Assembly: GCA_963846715.1 (NCBI GenBank)
Contig: CAWJXA010000001.1
Span: 727,766-791,765 of the forward strand
Direction of reading: 5' to 3'
DNA from: Bog-257 sp963846715
GTDB lineage: Bacteria; Acidobacteriota; Terriglobia; Terriglobales; Acidobacteriaceae
Length of the DNA: 64,000 bases
The notes beneath the pieces were generated by a model, which had not been told where the DNA came from, made no database searches, and saw only the letters and a program-made list of their open reading frames with translations. The translations under genes and the position numbers were made by a program. Of the stretch, positions 35,616-43,874 are shown piece after piece (positions within the stretch are counted from its first letter, which is position 1; each line of letters begins with the position of its first letter).

Positions 35616-36827
35616 ATGAATATTTGGTCCAAGTTGGTTTTGACAAGTACAGCGCTGGTGATCATGACTTCGGTTTGCCCGGCGGGGAGCCCGGCGTCAA
35701 AGGTACCGGCCCCGGTAACCTATGTAGTCACCAATGACGACAACGTAAGTCACAACAGTGTTTCCTTCTATGTGCCGGGTGGCACCCAGTCTTCCCCGCA
35801 ATTAACCTTCAACAATGCTGTTGATACCGGAGGTATGGGAATAGGCGGAGGACTTTTCGGGTCGGCCCGGGTAAGGACCGCTGCCGACAGTTCCGCTCAG
35901 TGCCTATACGCATCTGACGCTGGTACCGCTACGATTGCGGGAATCGTTATCCAGACTCAGCAGGTTGCCGGAAGTTTTTCCGGCTCGGCCACCGACGCCG
36001 GTGACGTAAACGGAATTGGTTTGGCGCTGAATAATTCCTACCTCTATGCCGGATATACCACCTCGAACACCATAGGTACCTTCGCCATCCAGTCTGGATG
36101 TCAGCTTTCGTTCCTGGGTGACATACCGGCGGCAGGACTCAACGGAGGCTCGCCAGCCGGGATGGCGTTGCATGGGAATCTGATGGTAGTCGCTTACGCC
36201 GATGGCTCTATCGAGTCTTTCGATATCTCGAACGGTATACCGATCCCTAATGAGGATGAGCAGAACTCTACCGGCTTCGCCCAGGTTTATTTTCCCGTGG
36301 ACGTCGACATAACCCAGGACGGCCACTTCGCAATCTTCGGCGACAGCGCTCCTCCCACGACGGTGGAAATATCCGATATATCGTCGGGAAAGCTGACAAC
36401 TACGGTGCAATATACTGTGCCGGGCCTGGGACCCACTGCGCTCGGGACGGGCGTAAATTCCGGCAACGTACGTCTTAGCCCTGACGAAAGTCTTCTATAT
36501 ATTGCGAACAGCCAAGGCGGTACCGTAACCGCTGCCTTCTTCGATAAGAACACAGGCAGAGTCTATGGTGGCTGCATTTCTCCGACGCTCAGCGGTTTTT
36601 ACAACCCGTGGGCGTACGTAGGTTCTATCGCAACCAGGGATACTTCAGGTACAGGAGGAGTGCTCTACGTTGCGGAATGGGGATTCCCTATGTCTTCGAT
36701 CGCCATCGTCAAGGTGGATTCGAACGGATCGACCTGCACGTTGACGGAGTCTAGCGCGTCTCCAGCGTCGGATTTCCTCAGCGTCGGACTCTTGTCGATC
36801 CAAGTATTTCCGCCGCGGCCGTTTTAA
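35616..36827 (+). CDS. secreted beta-propeller (lactonase-like) protein
   Basis: Exported protein of 403 residues with a signal peptide (KLVLTSTALVIMTSVCPAG). The mature chain begins VTYVVTNDDNVSHNSVSFYV and has repeated blades such as LYASDAGTATIAGIVI, VDITQDGHFAIFGDS and VRLSPDESLLYIANSQGG. The last resembles 6-phosphogluconolactonase/YVTN-type propellers. No active-site residues can be assigned. It starts at ATG 35616 with a weak ribosome site. It lies between the kelch and multicopper oxidase genes, all on one strand but well spaced, so they are likely separate transcripts. Confidence 0.72.
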   Translation: MNIWSKLVLTSTALVIMTSVCPAGSPASKVPAPVTYVVTNDDNVSHNSVSFYVPGGTQSSPQLTFNNAVDTGGMGIGGGLFGSARVRTAADSSAQCLYASDAGTATIAGIVIQTQQVAGSFSGSATDAGDVNGIGLALNNSYLYAGYTTSNTIGTFAIQSGCQLSFLGDIPAAGLNGGSPAGMALHGNLMVVAYADGSIESFDISNGIPIPNEDEQNSTGFAQVYFPVDVDITQDGHFAIFGDSAPPTTVEISDISSGKLTTTVQYTVPGLGPTALGTGVNSGNVRLSPDESLLYIANSQGGTVTAAFFDKNTGRVYGGCISPTLSGFYNPWAYVGSIATRDTSGTGGVLYVAEWGFPMSSIAIVKVDSNGSTCTLTESSASPASDFLSVGLLSIQVFPPRPF

Positions 36828-36964
36828 GACGCAGGTGCGACTTCTGCCCGTTGCCACAGCTGCTGTGCCGGGGTTTTAAGGTCGCATCAGCAAAAACAAC
36901 GCCTTCCTGCCGCAAGTTCGACAGGATCGAGTCATTCCAGTTTTGAATGTCGGGGAAAATAGAT

Positions 36965-38587
36965 ATGCGTGCATTGCTTAAGTCGGTGTTGTTTGTCCTG
37001 TTAGTTGGATTTGCTTGCCAGAGTATGTTTGCGCAGGCTCCAATTTGCCCGGATCGTCCGCTTCCAGGCAGTCCCGTTCAAAACCCCTTAGATCTCTATA
37101 GTCAGAATGGGGTCTTAACTGTCAATCTCACGTTGCAGAACCAGTTATTTCTAGACGGGTTCGAGCACTATTGCTACGTGTACATGTACCAGGGGCAGCA
37201 GATCGAAGCACCCACACTGCGGCTGAATCCGGGTGATCAACTTGTGCTAAACCTAACCAATAATATTCAGGCACCCTACGGCCGCCAGAATCCCAAGGCG
37301 CACATGAATATGGGCCATATGCAAATGGCCAGCAAGCATGGTGTGTCGAGCCCAGATGATCCTTGCAACGGCCAGATGGTGTTGCCCTCTTCGACCAACA
37401 TGCACTTTCATGGTCTGAACATTCCGCCGGTCTGTCATCAGGACGACGTCATCAATACCATCATTCAGTCGGGCGACCCCAGCTTCCAGTATTCCTTTCA
37501 GGTACCAGCGAACGAGCCTCCAGGTTTGTACTGGTATCACCCCCATGCCCATGGATTTACGTCTACACAGGTTGGGGGTGGGGCCTCCGGAGCGCTCATC
37601 GTAGAGGGTACCAGCCCGCTGACGCAGGGACTCACAGAGCGCGTGCTGATCGCGCGCCAGCAGTTTAAGCCCGTCGGCAGCTCACAAGATCCAGACGCCG
37701 GCGCTCAGTTGACGCTGAATTTTCAGCCCGCAGTCTACCCCGAGGGAGGGCCGGCACCGGTTATCAACGTTCAAGCTGGGAAACAGGAGTACTGGCGTTT
37801 CCTGAACTCTACAACAACCGATTTTCTTACCTTGCAGATTCTGTTCAACGCCGTTCCCCAGGATTTCGAAGTGATTGCAATCGATGGTGTGCAGCTGGCG
37901 ACGCCGGTGTTTGAGTCGACCGTGATTGTGCCGCCCGCCGGTCGGGTGGAATTCATCACCCCCGCGGTACCCTTGGGTACGTCGGCAATCTTCATGAATC
38001 AGGGCTTTAATACCGGCCCGGTCGGCGACAACAACCCGCTACAACGTTTGGCCAACATCGTTCCGATGCAAAACTTGCAGATGCCGCAGGTGCCTGCACA
38101 CACGACGAGGCCGCCCACACAGCCGGTGCGTTTCTCCGGACTGAAAACACAGATACCGACGGGTACAAGGAAGCTCTATTTTTCAGAACAGGTTGTGGGA
38201 ACCAACCCGCCTCTGCAATTCTTTATTACGGTTGACGGCAAGAAGCCGAAAGTCTTCGCCATGGACGACCCGCCTGCAATCGTGACCAACACAGGGGCCG
38301 TAGAGGATTGGACGATCGAAAATCGCTCAGGCGAAGTCCACGCCTTCCATATCCACCAGATACATTTCCTGGTGATGGCGATCAATGGAGTTCCGGTCCC
38401 GAATCCAGATCTTCAAGACACGATACAAATTCCCAATTGGGCGGGTACCGGCCCTTATCCAAGTGTGACCCTGCGCATGGATTTTCGCGATCCCAACATC
38501 GCCGGGACCTTCGTCTATCACTGCCATATCCTTGACCACGAAGATGGGGGCATGATGGAGAAGATCCAGGTGCTTCCCGCACAGTAG
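36965..38587 (+). CDS. secreted multicopper oxidase
   Basis: Laccase-like oxidase of about 540 residues, exported by a signal peptide (LKSVLFVLLVGFACQSMFAQ). All four copper motifs are present: HFHGLNIPP, WYHPHAHGF, HAFHIHQIHF and the type 1 motif HCHILDHEDGGMM. A His/Met-rich patch (HMNMGHMQMASKHG) near residue 110 could bind extra copper. ATG 36965 leads directly into the signal peptide; a start at 36947 is possible. Substrates may be metals or phenolics. The gene ends at a near-perfect terminator shared with dut. Confidence 0.92.
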   Translation: MRALLKSVLFVLLVGFACQSMFAQAPICPDRPLPGSPVQNPLDLYSQNGVLTVNLTLQNQLFLDGFEHYCYVYMYQGQQIEAPTLRLNPGDQLVLNLTNNIQAPYGRQNPKAHMNMGHMQMASKHGVSSPDDPCNGQMVLPSSTNMHFHGLNIPPVCHQDDVINTIIQSGDPSFQYSFQVPANEPPGLYWYHPHAHGFTSTQVGGGASGALIVEGTSPLTQGLTERVLIARQQFKPVGSSQDPDAGAQLTLNFQPAVYPEGGPAPVINVQAGKQEYWRFLNSTTTDFLTLQILFNAVPQDFEVIAIDGVQLATPVFESTVIVPPAGRVEFITPAVPLGTSAIFMNQGFNTGPVGDNNPLQRLANIVPMQNLQMPQVPAHTTRPPTQPVRFSGLKTQIPTGTRKLYFSEQVVGTNPPLQFFITVDGKKPKVFAMDDPPAIVTNTGAVEDWTIENRSGEVHAFHIHQIHFLVMAINGVPVPNPDLQDTIQIPNWAGTGPYPSVTLRMDFRDPNIAGTFVYHCHILDHEDGGMMEKIQVLPAQ

Positions 38588-38621
38588 TCGCGATTTACCA
38601 GCTACAGGTCAGACCAAAGCT

Positions 38622-38649
38622 AAGCCGGAGCATGTGCTCCGGCTTTTCC
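38622..38649. terminator. shared terminator of multicopper oxidase and dut
   Basis: AAGCCGGAGCA pairs with TGCTCCGGCTT around a TG centre. TTTTCC follows on the plus strand, and the A residues before it give a T-run on the minus strand. It lies between convergent genes. Confidence 0.8.
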
Positions 38650-38709
38650 TTGTCGCGAGTTTGCTTAGGGACCAGCGGTGGCGGGGCAGGCAATGGCCGC
38701 ATTGGCTTT

Positions 38710-39126
38710 CTAGGAGCCGGAGGAGCCAAACCCTTTCGCGCCCCGCGCCGCTTCGCTCAGCTCATCCTCCAGGACCTCACCGGCGAGGAACGGATGCTCC
38801 AGCAACTGCGCGATCTTATCGCCCCTGCGAATGGAATAGGGTTGGTCGCCGAGATTTTCCATAAGCACGATGATCTCGCCGCGATAGCCGGCGTCTATGA
38901 CTCCGGCATTGCAGAGCAGCCTCTTCTTGGCGAGTCCGGACCTGGTTTTGACAATGCCACCTGCCGCCGGCACAAACTCGATCGCAATGCCGGTATGCAC
39001 GGCTGCCGCACTGCGCGCCGCGATGGTGAGATCTTCCGAAGAATAGAGATCGTAACCAATGTCTTCTGCGGGGTGGGCTACGGTTGGCAGAACAGCATCA
39101 GGCGAGAGCTTCTTGACTTTCAGCAT
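38710..39126 (-). CDS. dut: dUTP diphosphatase
   Basis: Trimeric dUTPase of 138 residues that hydrolyses dUTP to dUMP. All five motifs can be read: EDIGYDLYSSED, KTRSGLAKK, CNAGVIDAGYRGEI, RRGDKIAQLLE, and the Gly-rich C-terminal arm AKGFGSSGS. ATG 39126 (MLKVKKLSPDA) is the family start; eleven upstream codons to 39159 look extraneous. The enzyme keeps uracil out of DNA. It is convergent with the multicopper oxidase. Confidence 0.94.
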   Translation of the reverse strand: MLKVKKLSPDAVLPTVAHPAEDIGYDLYSSEDLTIAARSAAAVHTGIAIEFVPAAGGIVKTRSGLAKKRLLCNAGVIDAGYRGEIIVLMENLGDQPYSIRRGDKIAQLLEHPFLAGEVLEDELSEAARGAKGFGSSGS

Positions 39127-39253
39127 GAACACCAATTGTGCCAGAAGTGTTTGCCACATGCGAAGAGGCGATGCGTGGCAGAATCTTCTCGACGCACACC
39201 GTCCCTCTGCTTACAGTGGTCAGGCGAGTCCCCTTTGAAAACGGAGAGATACC

Positions 39254-40180
39254 ATGAATCAGCTTCCCTATTCACAGCCTGGCGTTCCCTTCTTCGACGA
39301 AGCTGCAGTTCAACGGCTCCTGCAGCCGGGAGAGCTACTGCCGGCCCTGGAGCGTGCATTTATTGATTTTTCCGCCGGCAAGCTCGTACATCCGATCCGC
39401 AGTATCGTCTCCGTTCCACGACACGGCGGATTTATGGGACTGATGCCAGCGGTCTATGGCGACATCATGGGGACCAAGCTGGTCAATCTGTATCCCAACA
39501 ACGCGGCGCTGGGACTGCCCACGCATCTCGCCATCATCGTGGTCTTTCGTGCTGACACTGGAGAGCCCCTGGCGGTCATGGACGGACGGCTCATCACCGA
39601 ATTGCGTACCGCGGCGGTGTCGGCGGTAGCGACCCGGTTGTTATCGGCGCCCGACTCGCACAGGCTCGCGATTCTCGGCAGCGGCGTACAGGCGCGCGCC
39701 CACGTCAAGGCGCTCGGACTGGTGCGAAGGTTCGAGGAAATCCGCGTCTGGAGCCGTAATCAGGAACACGCGAAAGAGTTGGCGAACGAGCTCGGAGGCA
39801 TGGCCATGTCGGCCGAGGATGCAGTACGCGACGCTGACGTCGTCGTCACGGTGACCAACTCCGCAGAACCCGTGGTGCGCGGCAAATGGTTGAAGCCTGG
39901 AGTGCTGGTCAATGCGGTAGGCGCGGTCGGACCGAAACGTCGCGAGCTTGATGACGACACCATGCGCGGAGCAGTGATTGTCGACTCGCGCGAGGCTGCA
40001 CAGGCGGAATCTGGAGACATCTTGCTGGCGGGAGCAAGTATTTACGCCGAGCTGGGCGAATTACTTGCCGGCACTAAGCCAAGACCACAAGCTGAAATCA
40101 CGGTATTCAAATCGCTGGGCCTGGCGGTGGAAGATCTTGCTGCCGCGAAGCTTGTGCTGGATGCGTCACGAGAAGGTTAA
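39254..40180 (+). CDS. ornithine cyclodeaminase/mu-crystallin family protein
   Basis: NAD(P)-binding protein of 308 residues. VPRHGGFMGLMPAVYG and TKLVNLYPNN hold the Arg/Lys substrate region. ITELRTAAVSAVATRLLS is the family signature, and LAILGSGVQARAHVKAL the Rossmann loop. The reaction may be ornithine to proline, alanine dehydrogenase, or ketimine reduction, and the family does not separate these by eye. The GGAGAG before ATG 39254 supports the start. Divergent from dut with 127 bases between. Confidence 0.9.
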   Translation: MNQLPYSQPGVPFFDEAAVQRLLQPGELLPALERAFIDFSAGKLVHPIRSIVSVPRHGGFMGLMPAVYGDIMGTKLVNLYPNNAALGLPTHLAIIVVFRADTGEPLAVMDGRLITELRTAAVSAVATRLLSAPDSHRLAILGSGVQARAHVKALGLVRRFEEIRVWSRNQEHAKELANELGGMAMSAEDAVRDADVVVTVTNSAEPVVRGKWLKPGVLVNAVGAVGPKRRELDDDTMRGAVIVDSREAAQAESGDILLAGASIYAELGELLAGTKPRPQAEITVFKSLGLAVEDLAAAKLVLDASREG

Positions 40181-40211
40181 GTGATCTGGATCTTCGTAAG
40201 TCCGGCTAGCA

Positions 40212-40289
40212 GTAGAGTGCCGCCGGCTGAAGCCGGCTCGGATCAGAACAAACACGTGGGACGCAGCGCTGAATGAAGCGCTGCTCTAC
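40212..40289. repeat. REP/MITE-like palindromic repeat
   Basis: GTAGAG (40212-40217) and CTCTAC (40284-40289) flank two palindromes: GCCGGCTGAAGCCGGC at 40222-40237 and the pair AGCGCT/AGCGCT at 40265-40282. The layout resembles short intergenic palindromic repeats common in acidobacterial genomes. It is non-coding. Confidence 0.5.
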
Positions 40290-40342
40290 CCGACCGTTGC
40301 AGGTTCCGCGAGCGCTAAAGCGTCTGGTTTGGTTTGGAAAAT

Positions 40343-40375
40343 GTCGGGTAGCCGGCGGAGGACCGGCCACCCGAC
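40343..40375 (-). terminator. terminator of the porin gene
   Basis: GTCGGGT-A-GCCGG pairs with CCGGC-C-ACCCGAC. Read on the minus strand it is followed by ATTTTCC. It starts 8 bases past the porin stop. Confidence 0.7.
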
Positions 40376-40382
40376 TGGTTGC

Positions 40383-42227
40383 TTACGGCAGGTAATAGCG
40401 GAAGGAAGTGAAGACCATGTTGTCAACGGCTGTCGGATTCGCGCCCGATGGGTAAGGTACCTTGGTGCCCTCACCAGCCCATGCAGTTTTGGTCAGGTAC
40501 GAGTACTGCAGACCGAACTGCAGGCGGCCCTTCGGTCCGTTATAGGGCTTGTACCAGAAGCCCAACGAACCTTCCCAGATGTCCTTGGTATCACCGTTAC
40601 AGTTGGCGAGACCGCCGGGATTGAAGCCCGCAGTCAAACCCGAACTGGGCAGCGTCTCGATGCCACAACCGGTGTTGTTGAAGGCCAGCGCGCCATACCC
40701 AACCGGAGCGCCCTTGGCGTTCAGGAAGGCAGTGCGGCTGTCATATTCGATACCGCCGTTGCCGTACCAATCCCACTTGGGAGAGTGATACTCCAACGTT
40801 AGCAGGCCCTGGTAGTTTTTGATGGGAACCAGATTGCCGTACGGATTGACGGTAACATCCGACAGGCCTGAAGTGCCATAGCGCCCGACTCCGTTACCGC
40901 CCAGGGCGTGGATGCCGAAGTCAACGTGCTTCTGGAACATTGACCAGCGCGCGTTGGCGCCGCCGCCACCACCCCATGTCGAGTCGTTATAGGCGCCAGC
41001 CGCGGTGGGCTTCGTCAACGCCGCATCGGGGAAGACGCGATCGCGGAAGTCGCTGAGCACACCGAATATTTCATAGTGTCCGAAGCCCGGCTGAAAGGCC
41101 AGTTTTGCGATGAAGTCTGGGGACGCATTGAAAGAGTAGTTCGCGAGGTTGCTGCAGGTCGTCGTTACACTGCTGACGGGGGTACCTGAAAGCGTCGACG
41201 AGCAGCCGTTGATAGCGGCGTTATACAGGCCGCCGCTATTGCCCTGAGACCCGAGGAGGAACGAGTTGGCGATGTTGCCGTGGGTCGTGAGCGTCTCTTG
41301 CGAGTCCTCTACCGAGAAGCCGAACCAAACCTTGTTGCTGAAGTCCTTAGTCACGCGGAACCCATATTGCCGGGCCCAGCTGAAACCCACGGTATATTGC
41401 GGATCGATCGTCATGGGTAGGGCTTCTGTGCGGTTGTCTTCACCCACCTTAGTTTCGGTCACTAAGCTCCACATCTGTCCGCCTGTGAAGCTCCATCCGC
41501 TATGTAACGCGGCCTGCGCCCACACTTGGCGCTGGCGCATCACGTAGGAGTTACTCTGGTTATTGTTGGAGGTTGTGCCGGCACCAAGGAAGTCCGATTC
41601 AAAGTAGCCGGTCAGGTTCATGCTTTCCATCTTGCCTTGCGCCAGTAAGGAAATACGCGACTGACGTCCCGATCCGTAAAACTCCGACAACCGCGCTGAG
41701 GAAGAGCCCGTGTAGGGAATCCCATTGAGGTTGGTATTGATGTCAGCTCCCTCTGCACGTTGGCGCCAAACCGTTTCTGCCGCCAGGAAGCCACCCGGAG
41801 TAATGGTGATTCCCTTGTAATGGATGGACAATGGACTCTCTAAGTCGCTAACCCGCTTCTGTGTCTCCTGCAGTTCGTTTACGGTGTTGCCTGAGACCGT
41901 CTTCAGATCGGCGACGTCGTGCTGCAGTGCGCCAACCTCGTCGCAACAGTTCGGGGCGGCCGCCGGCGGCGGTGTGGGCGCCGGGAGGTTGGCGACTTGC
42001 TGCTGCAGTTGCTGGATAGCCTGGTCGCGGCTCGCGATCTGCTGCTGTAACTGCTGAATCTGCTGCTGTTGCGCAGAAATAGCGTCTTTCATGTCCTCGA
42101 GCGTCTTTGAAACCGGGGCCGAACTGCTGTGGTGGGCAGTTTTCGGTTTCGGGGCCGAGGAATCTGTTTGTGCGACAACGCTCGTCGTGATCAGAACCGC
42201 GAGCGCTAAAGCTAGTGGTCGTTTCAT
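40383..42227 (-). CDS. coiled-coil outer-membrane porin-like protein
   Basis: Exported protein of 614 residues. A signal peptide (LALALAVLITTSVVAQ) is followed by a Gln-rich coiled coil at about 40-80 (ISAQQQQIQQLQQQIASRD) and a Pro linker with a CC pair. A second short helical stretch precedes a long beta-barrel-like region (ITITPGGFLAAETVWRQR, ESDFLGAGTTSNNNQS) ending in an aromatic residue pair before the C-terminal Pro (FRYYLP). The layout resembles trimeric porins with a periplasmic coiled coil. Transported solutes are unknown. It is divergent from the OmpA-like gene across a 412-bp gap. Confidence 0.75.
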   Translation of the reverse strand: MKRPLALALAVLITTSVVAQTDSSAPKPKTAHHSSSAPVSKTLEDMKDAISAQQQQIQQLQQQIASRDQAIQQLQQQVANLPAPTPPPAAAPNCCDEVGALQHDVADLKTVSGNTVNELQETQKRVSDLESPLSIHYKGITITPGGFLAAETVWRQRAEGADINTNLNGIPYTGSSSARLSEFYGSGRQSRISLLAQGKMESMNLTGYFESDFLGAGTTSNNNQSNSYVMRQRQVWAQAALHSGWSFTGGQMWSLVTETKVGEDNRTEALPMTIDPQYTVGFSWARQYGFRVTKDFSNKVWFGFSVEDSQETLTTHGNIANSFLLGSQGNSGGLYNAAINGCSSTLSGTPVSSVTTTCSNLANYSFNASPDFIAKLAFQPGFGHYEIFGVLSDFRDRVFPDAALTKPTAAGAYNDSTWGGGGGANARWSMFQKHVDFGIHALGGNGVGRYGTSGLSDVTVNPYGNLVPIKNYQGLLTLEYHSPKWDWYGNGGIEYDSRTAFLNAKGAPVGYGALAFNNTGCGIETLPSSGLTAGFNPGGLANCNGDTKDIWEGSLGFWYKPYNGPKGRLQFGLQYSYLTKTAWAGEGTKVPYPSGANPTAVDNMVFTSFRYYLP

Positions 42228-42639
42228 TTTCTCTCCTGAATTCTCAGTGGGGCAGATGAATTACAACCAATTCGCAAACCCTTGGATCGTCGATACGAAC
42301 CTGTTTCTTGGTTATTTAGGTTCCAGCGAATCGTAAGTTGGAGAGGTTACAAGTTTGTGAAAACCTGATGAATGTTCCACAAATAACCCCCGGCGGGAGC
42401 AACCAGAGGCTGGTCAGGCAGAATCGGCCGAATCTTTGGGGATGGGGCACAGGCTCACATTTTGTCAGCAGGGTTCATCTTCCTGTAATGTGCGTCGTCT
42501 ATGCTCGCAAGGAATTTGTTCGGGCGCTGTCGGATACACCCACGAATGGGTTGGGGCAGGAACTACTTCGCTCACGCGAAAACGGGCTGGCGTGTTAGGC
42601 TTTTCCGGCCTTCGAAGCAAGCTAACAAAGGAGGAAGTC
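42228..42639. other. divergent promoter region, no gene recognised
   Basis: The 412 bp between the porin and the OmpA-like gene hold no convincing coding sequence. A strong ribosome site AAAGGAGG at 42627-42634 fixes the plus-strand gene start. The sequence contains several short GC hairpins. I looked for GEMM-type and cobalamin riboswitch cores and did not find them. Confidence 0.5.
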
Positions 42640-43119
42640 ATGAAAAAAGTACTGGCACTGAGGTACCCGTGGAATTTACTGGCGACGGTTCTGCTCGCGG
42701 CAGCATTTCTTACACCAGCGCAACAACTCATGGCGCAGATGCCGGCAGCTGGGGCTTCCTCGCAAGCGCAAGAGATGACGCAGAATCTTAAGGAAGTCTT
42801 CTTCCCGTTCAACGTTTACAACCGAGTTGTCGATCCCGCCCCGCTGAACTCAGACGCGGAGTGGTTAAAGCAGCACCCCGACGCGCACTTGTGGATACAG
42901 GGTTATGCCGATATCCGGGGCGACATCTTTTACAACCTCGTGCTCTCTTATCGGCGCTCCCAGTTTGTGAAGTCCAAGTTGATCAACAGCGGCGTAAACG
43001 AATCGCAGATCGGCTTCGCCACCGGCTGGGGAAAGCTTTATCCTGTTTGCCAAGCCACAGACGATGCCTGCTACCAGAAGCAGCGCCGTGTGGACATCGT
43101 GCCGCCCGACACGATGTAG
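42640..43119 (+). CDS. OmpA-like peptidoglycan-associated protein
   Basis: Exported protein of 159 residues with a signal peptide (LLATVLLAAAFLTPAQQLMAQ). Its C-terminal domain has the OmpA-C layout: VFFPFNVYNRVVDP, HPDAHLWIQGYADIRGD, LSYRRSQFVKSKLINSGV and KQRRVDIVP. The usual peptidoglycan Asp and Arg are seen in GYADIRGD and RRVDI. Two Cys (CQATDDAC) form a possible disulfide. The start is fixed by AAAGGAGG 5 bases upstream. It probably anchors the envelope. Confidence 0.82.
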   Translation: MKKVLALRYPWNLLATVLLAAAFLTPAQQLMAQMPAAGASSQAQEMTQNLKEVFFPFNVYNRVVDPAPLNSDAEWLKQHPDAHLWIQGYADIRGDIFYNLVLSYRRSQFVKSKLINSGVNESQIGFATGWGKLYPVCQATDDACYQKQRRVDIVPPDTM

Positions 43120-43412
43120 CTGCGAGCCGCGTGGTTTGCGATAACTCGCGGGGTCATGATCTTGACGACGGATCCGGCACGCCGCGAGCACAATCGGCCT
43201 GCCGAAGTTTTTCGCGCAACGCAGGGCCGGCCAGTATCGGAGTTGCTCGCGGAACGCAACGGGACGCCCATGATCACGCCTCTGTCCGAACTCTTTGACG
43301 GAATCTGACGCGGGCCGTGTGATCACGCCACTGTGTTGGCGCATCTCCCGCTGCATTGTTATAATTTAGTCTTGCCACAGCGTTGTTTGTCTTGCCCACT
43401 CGCGCGCGTCGT

Positions 43413-43488
43413 GGCCAGGTAGCTCAGCTGGTAGAGCGCAGCCCTGAAAAGGCTGGCGTCGGCGGTTCAACTCCGTCCCTGGCCACCA
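43413..43488 (+). tRNA. tRNA-Phe (GAA)
   Basis: A 76-base cloverleaf with GGCCAGG/CCTGGCC acceptor stem, AGCTCAGCTGGTAGAGC D-arm, anticodon stem CAGCC/GGCTG, loop CTGAAAA with anticodon GAA, T-loop TTCAACT, discriminator A and encoded CCA. Its 3' half is duplicated 2.4 kb downstream, so it has served as an integration site. Confidence 0.97.
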
Positions 43489-43489
43489 T
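43441..43489 (+). repeat. attachment-site repeat, tRNA-Phe copy
   Basis: These 49 bases of the tRNA, from the anticodon stem through CCA plus one base, recur at 45829-45877 in the same direction with one mismatch (C at 43453, T at 45841). Tyrosine recombinases commonly use this part of a tRNA gene. Confidence 0.85.
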
Positions 43490-43874
43490 TCAAACTCAAC
43501 AACTTAGGCAACTGAGAGTGGCGTTCGAGGCTCAGCCGAAATAAGGCTGACGTCGCTCGTTTGACCAAACTTATAGCACAGATTTGAAAAGCGATAACAT
43601 TGCCCAGAACTACGCTCCAGACCCGCACGAACAATGCGCGAACATGGCTGGGATTAAGGACGATGCCGGCTTTGGCTTTAGCGCGCCATGTTCGACAGGC
43701 GGGGCGATCCACGAACCACAGAGGATCCTCATTCGCCGCAACGCACCGCCCATTTTCCCTGCCACCATAAGCGGCCCGGTTTCAAGGATCTCCCACGGCG
43801 AAAATGCGCTGCGAATCGATAGTGCGAACACAATGCGAAAGCTGCTCCGAGGAAGTGGGCCGATGCTTTGCGGC
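43490..43874. other. gap between tRNA-Phe and the signal-peptide protein gene
   Basis: 385 bp in which no gene, terminator or repeat was recognised. Open frames here are short and lack ribosome sites. Confidence 0.4.

Noticed and set aside
38632..39366. 244-codon plus-strand open frame over dut
   Set aside because: It is antisense to dut, in which all five dUTPase motifs are readable.
42228..42639. Possible cyclic-di-GMP riboswitch ahead of the OmpA-like gene
   Set aside because: The GEMM core elements are not present in the right order.
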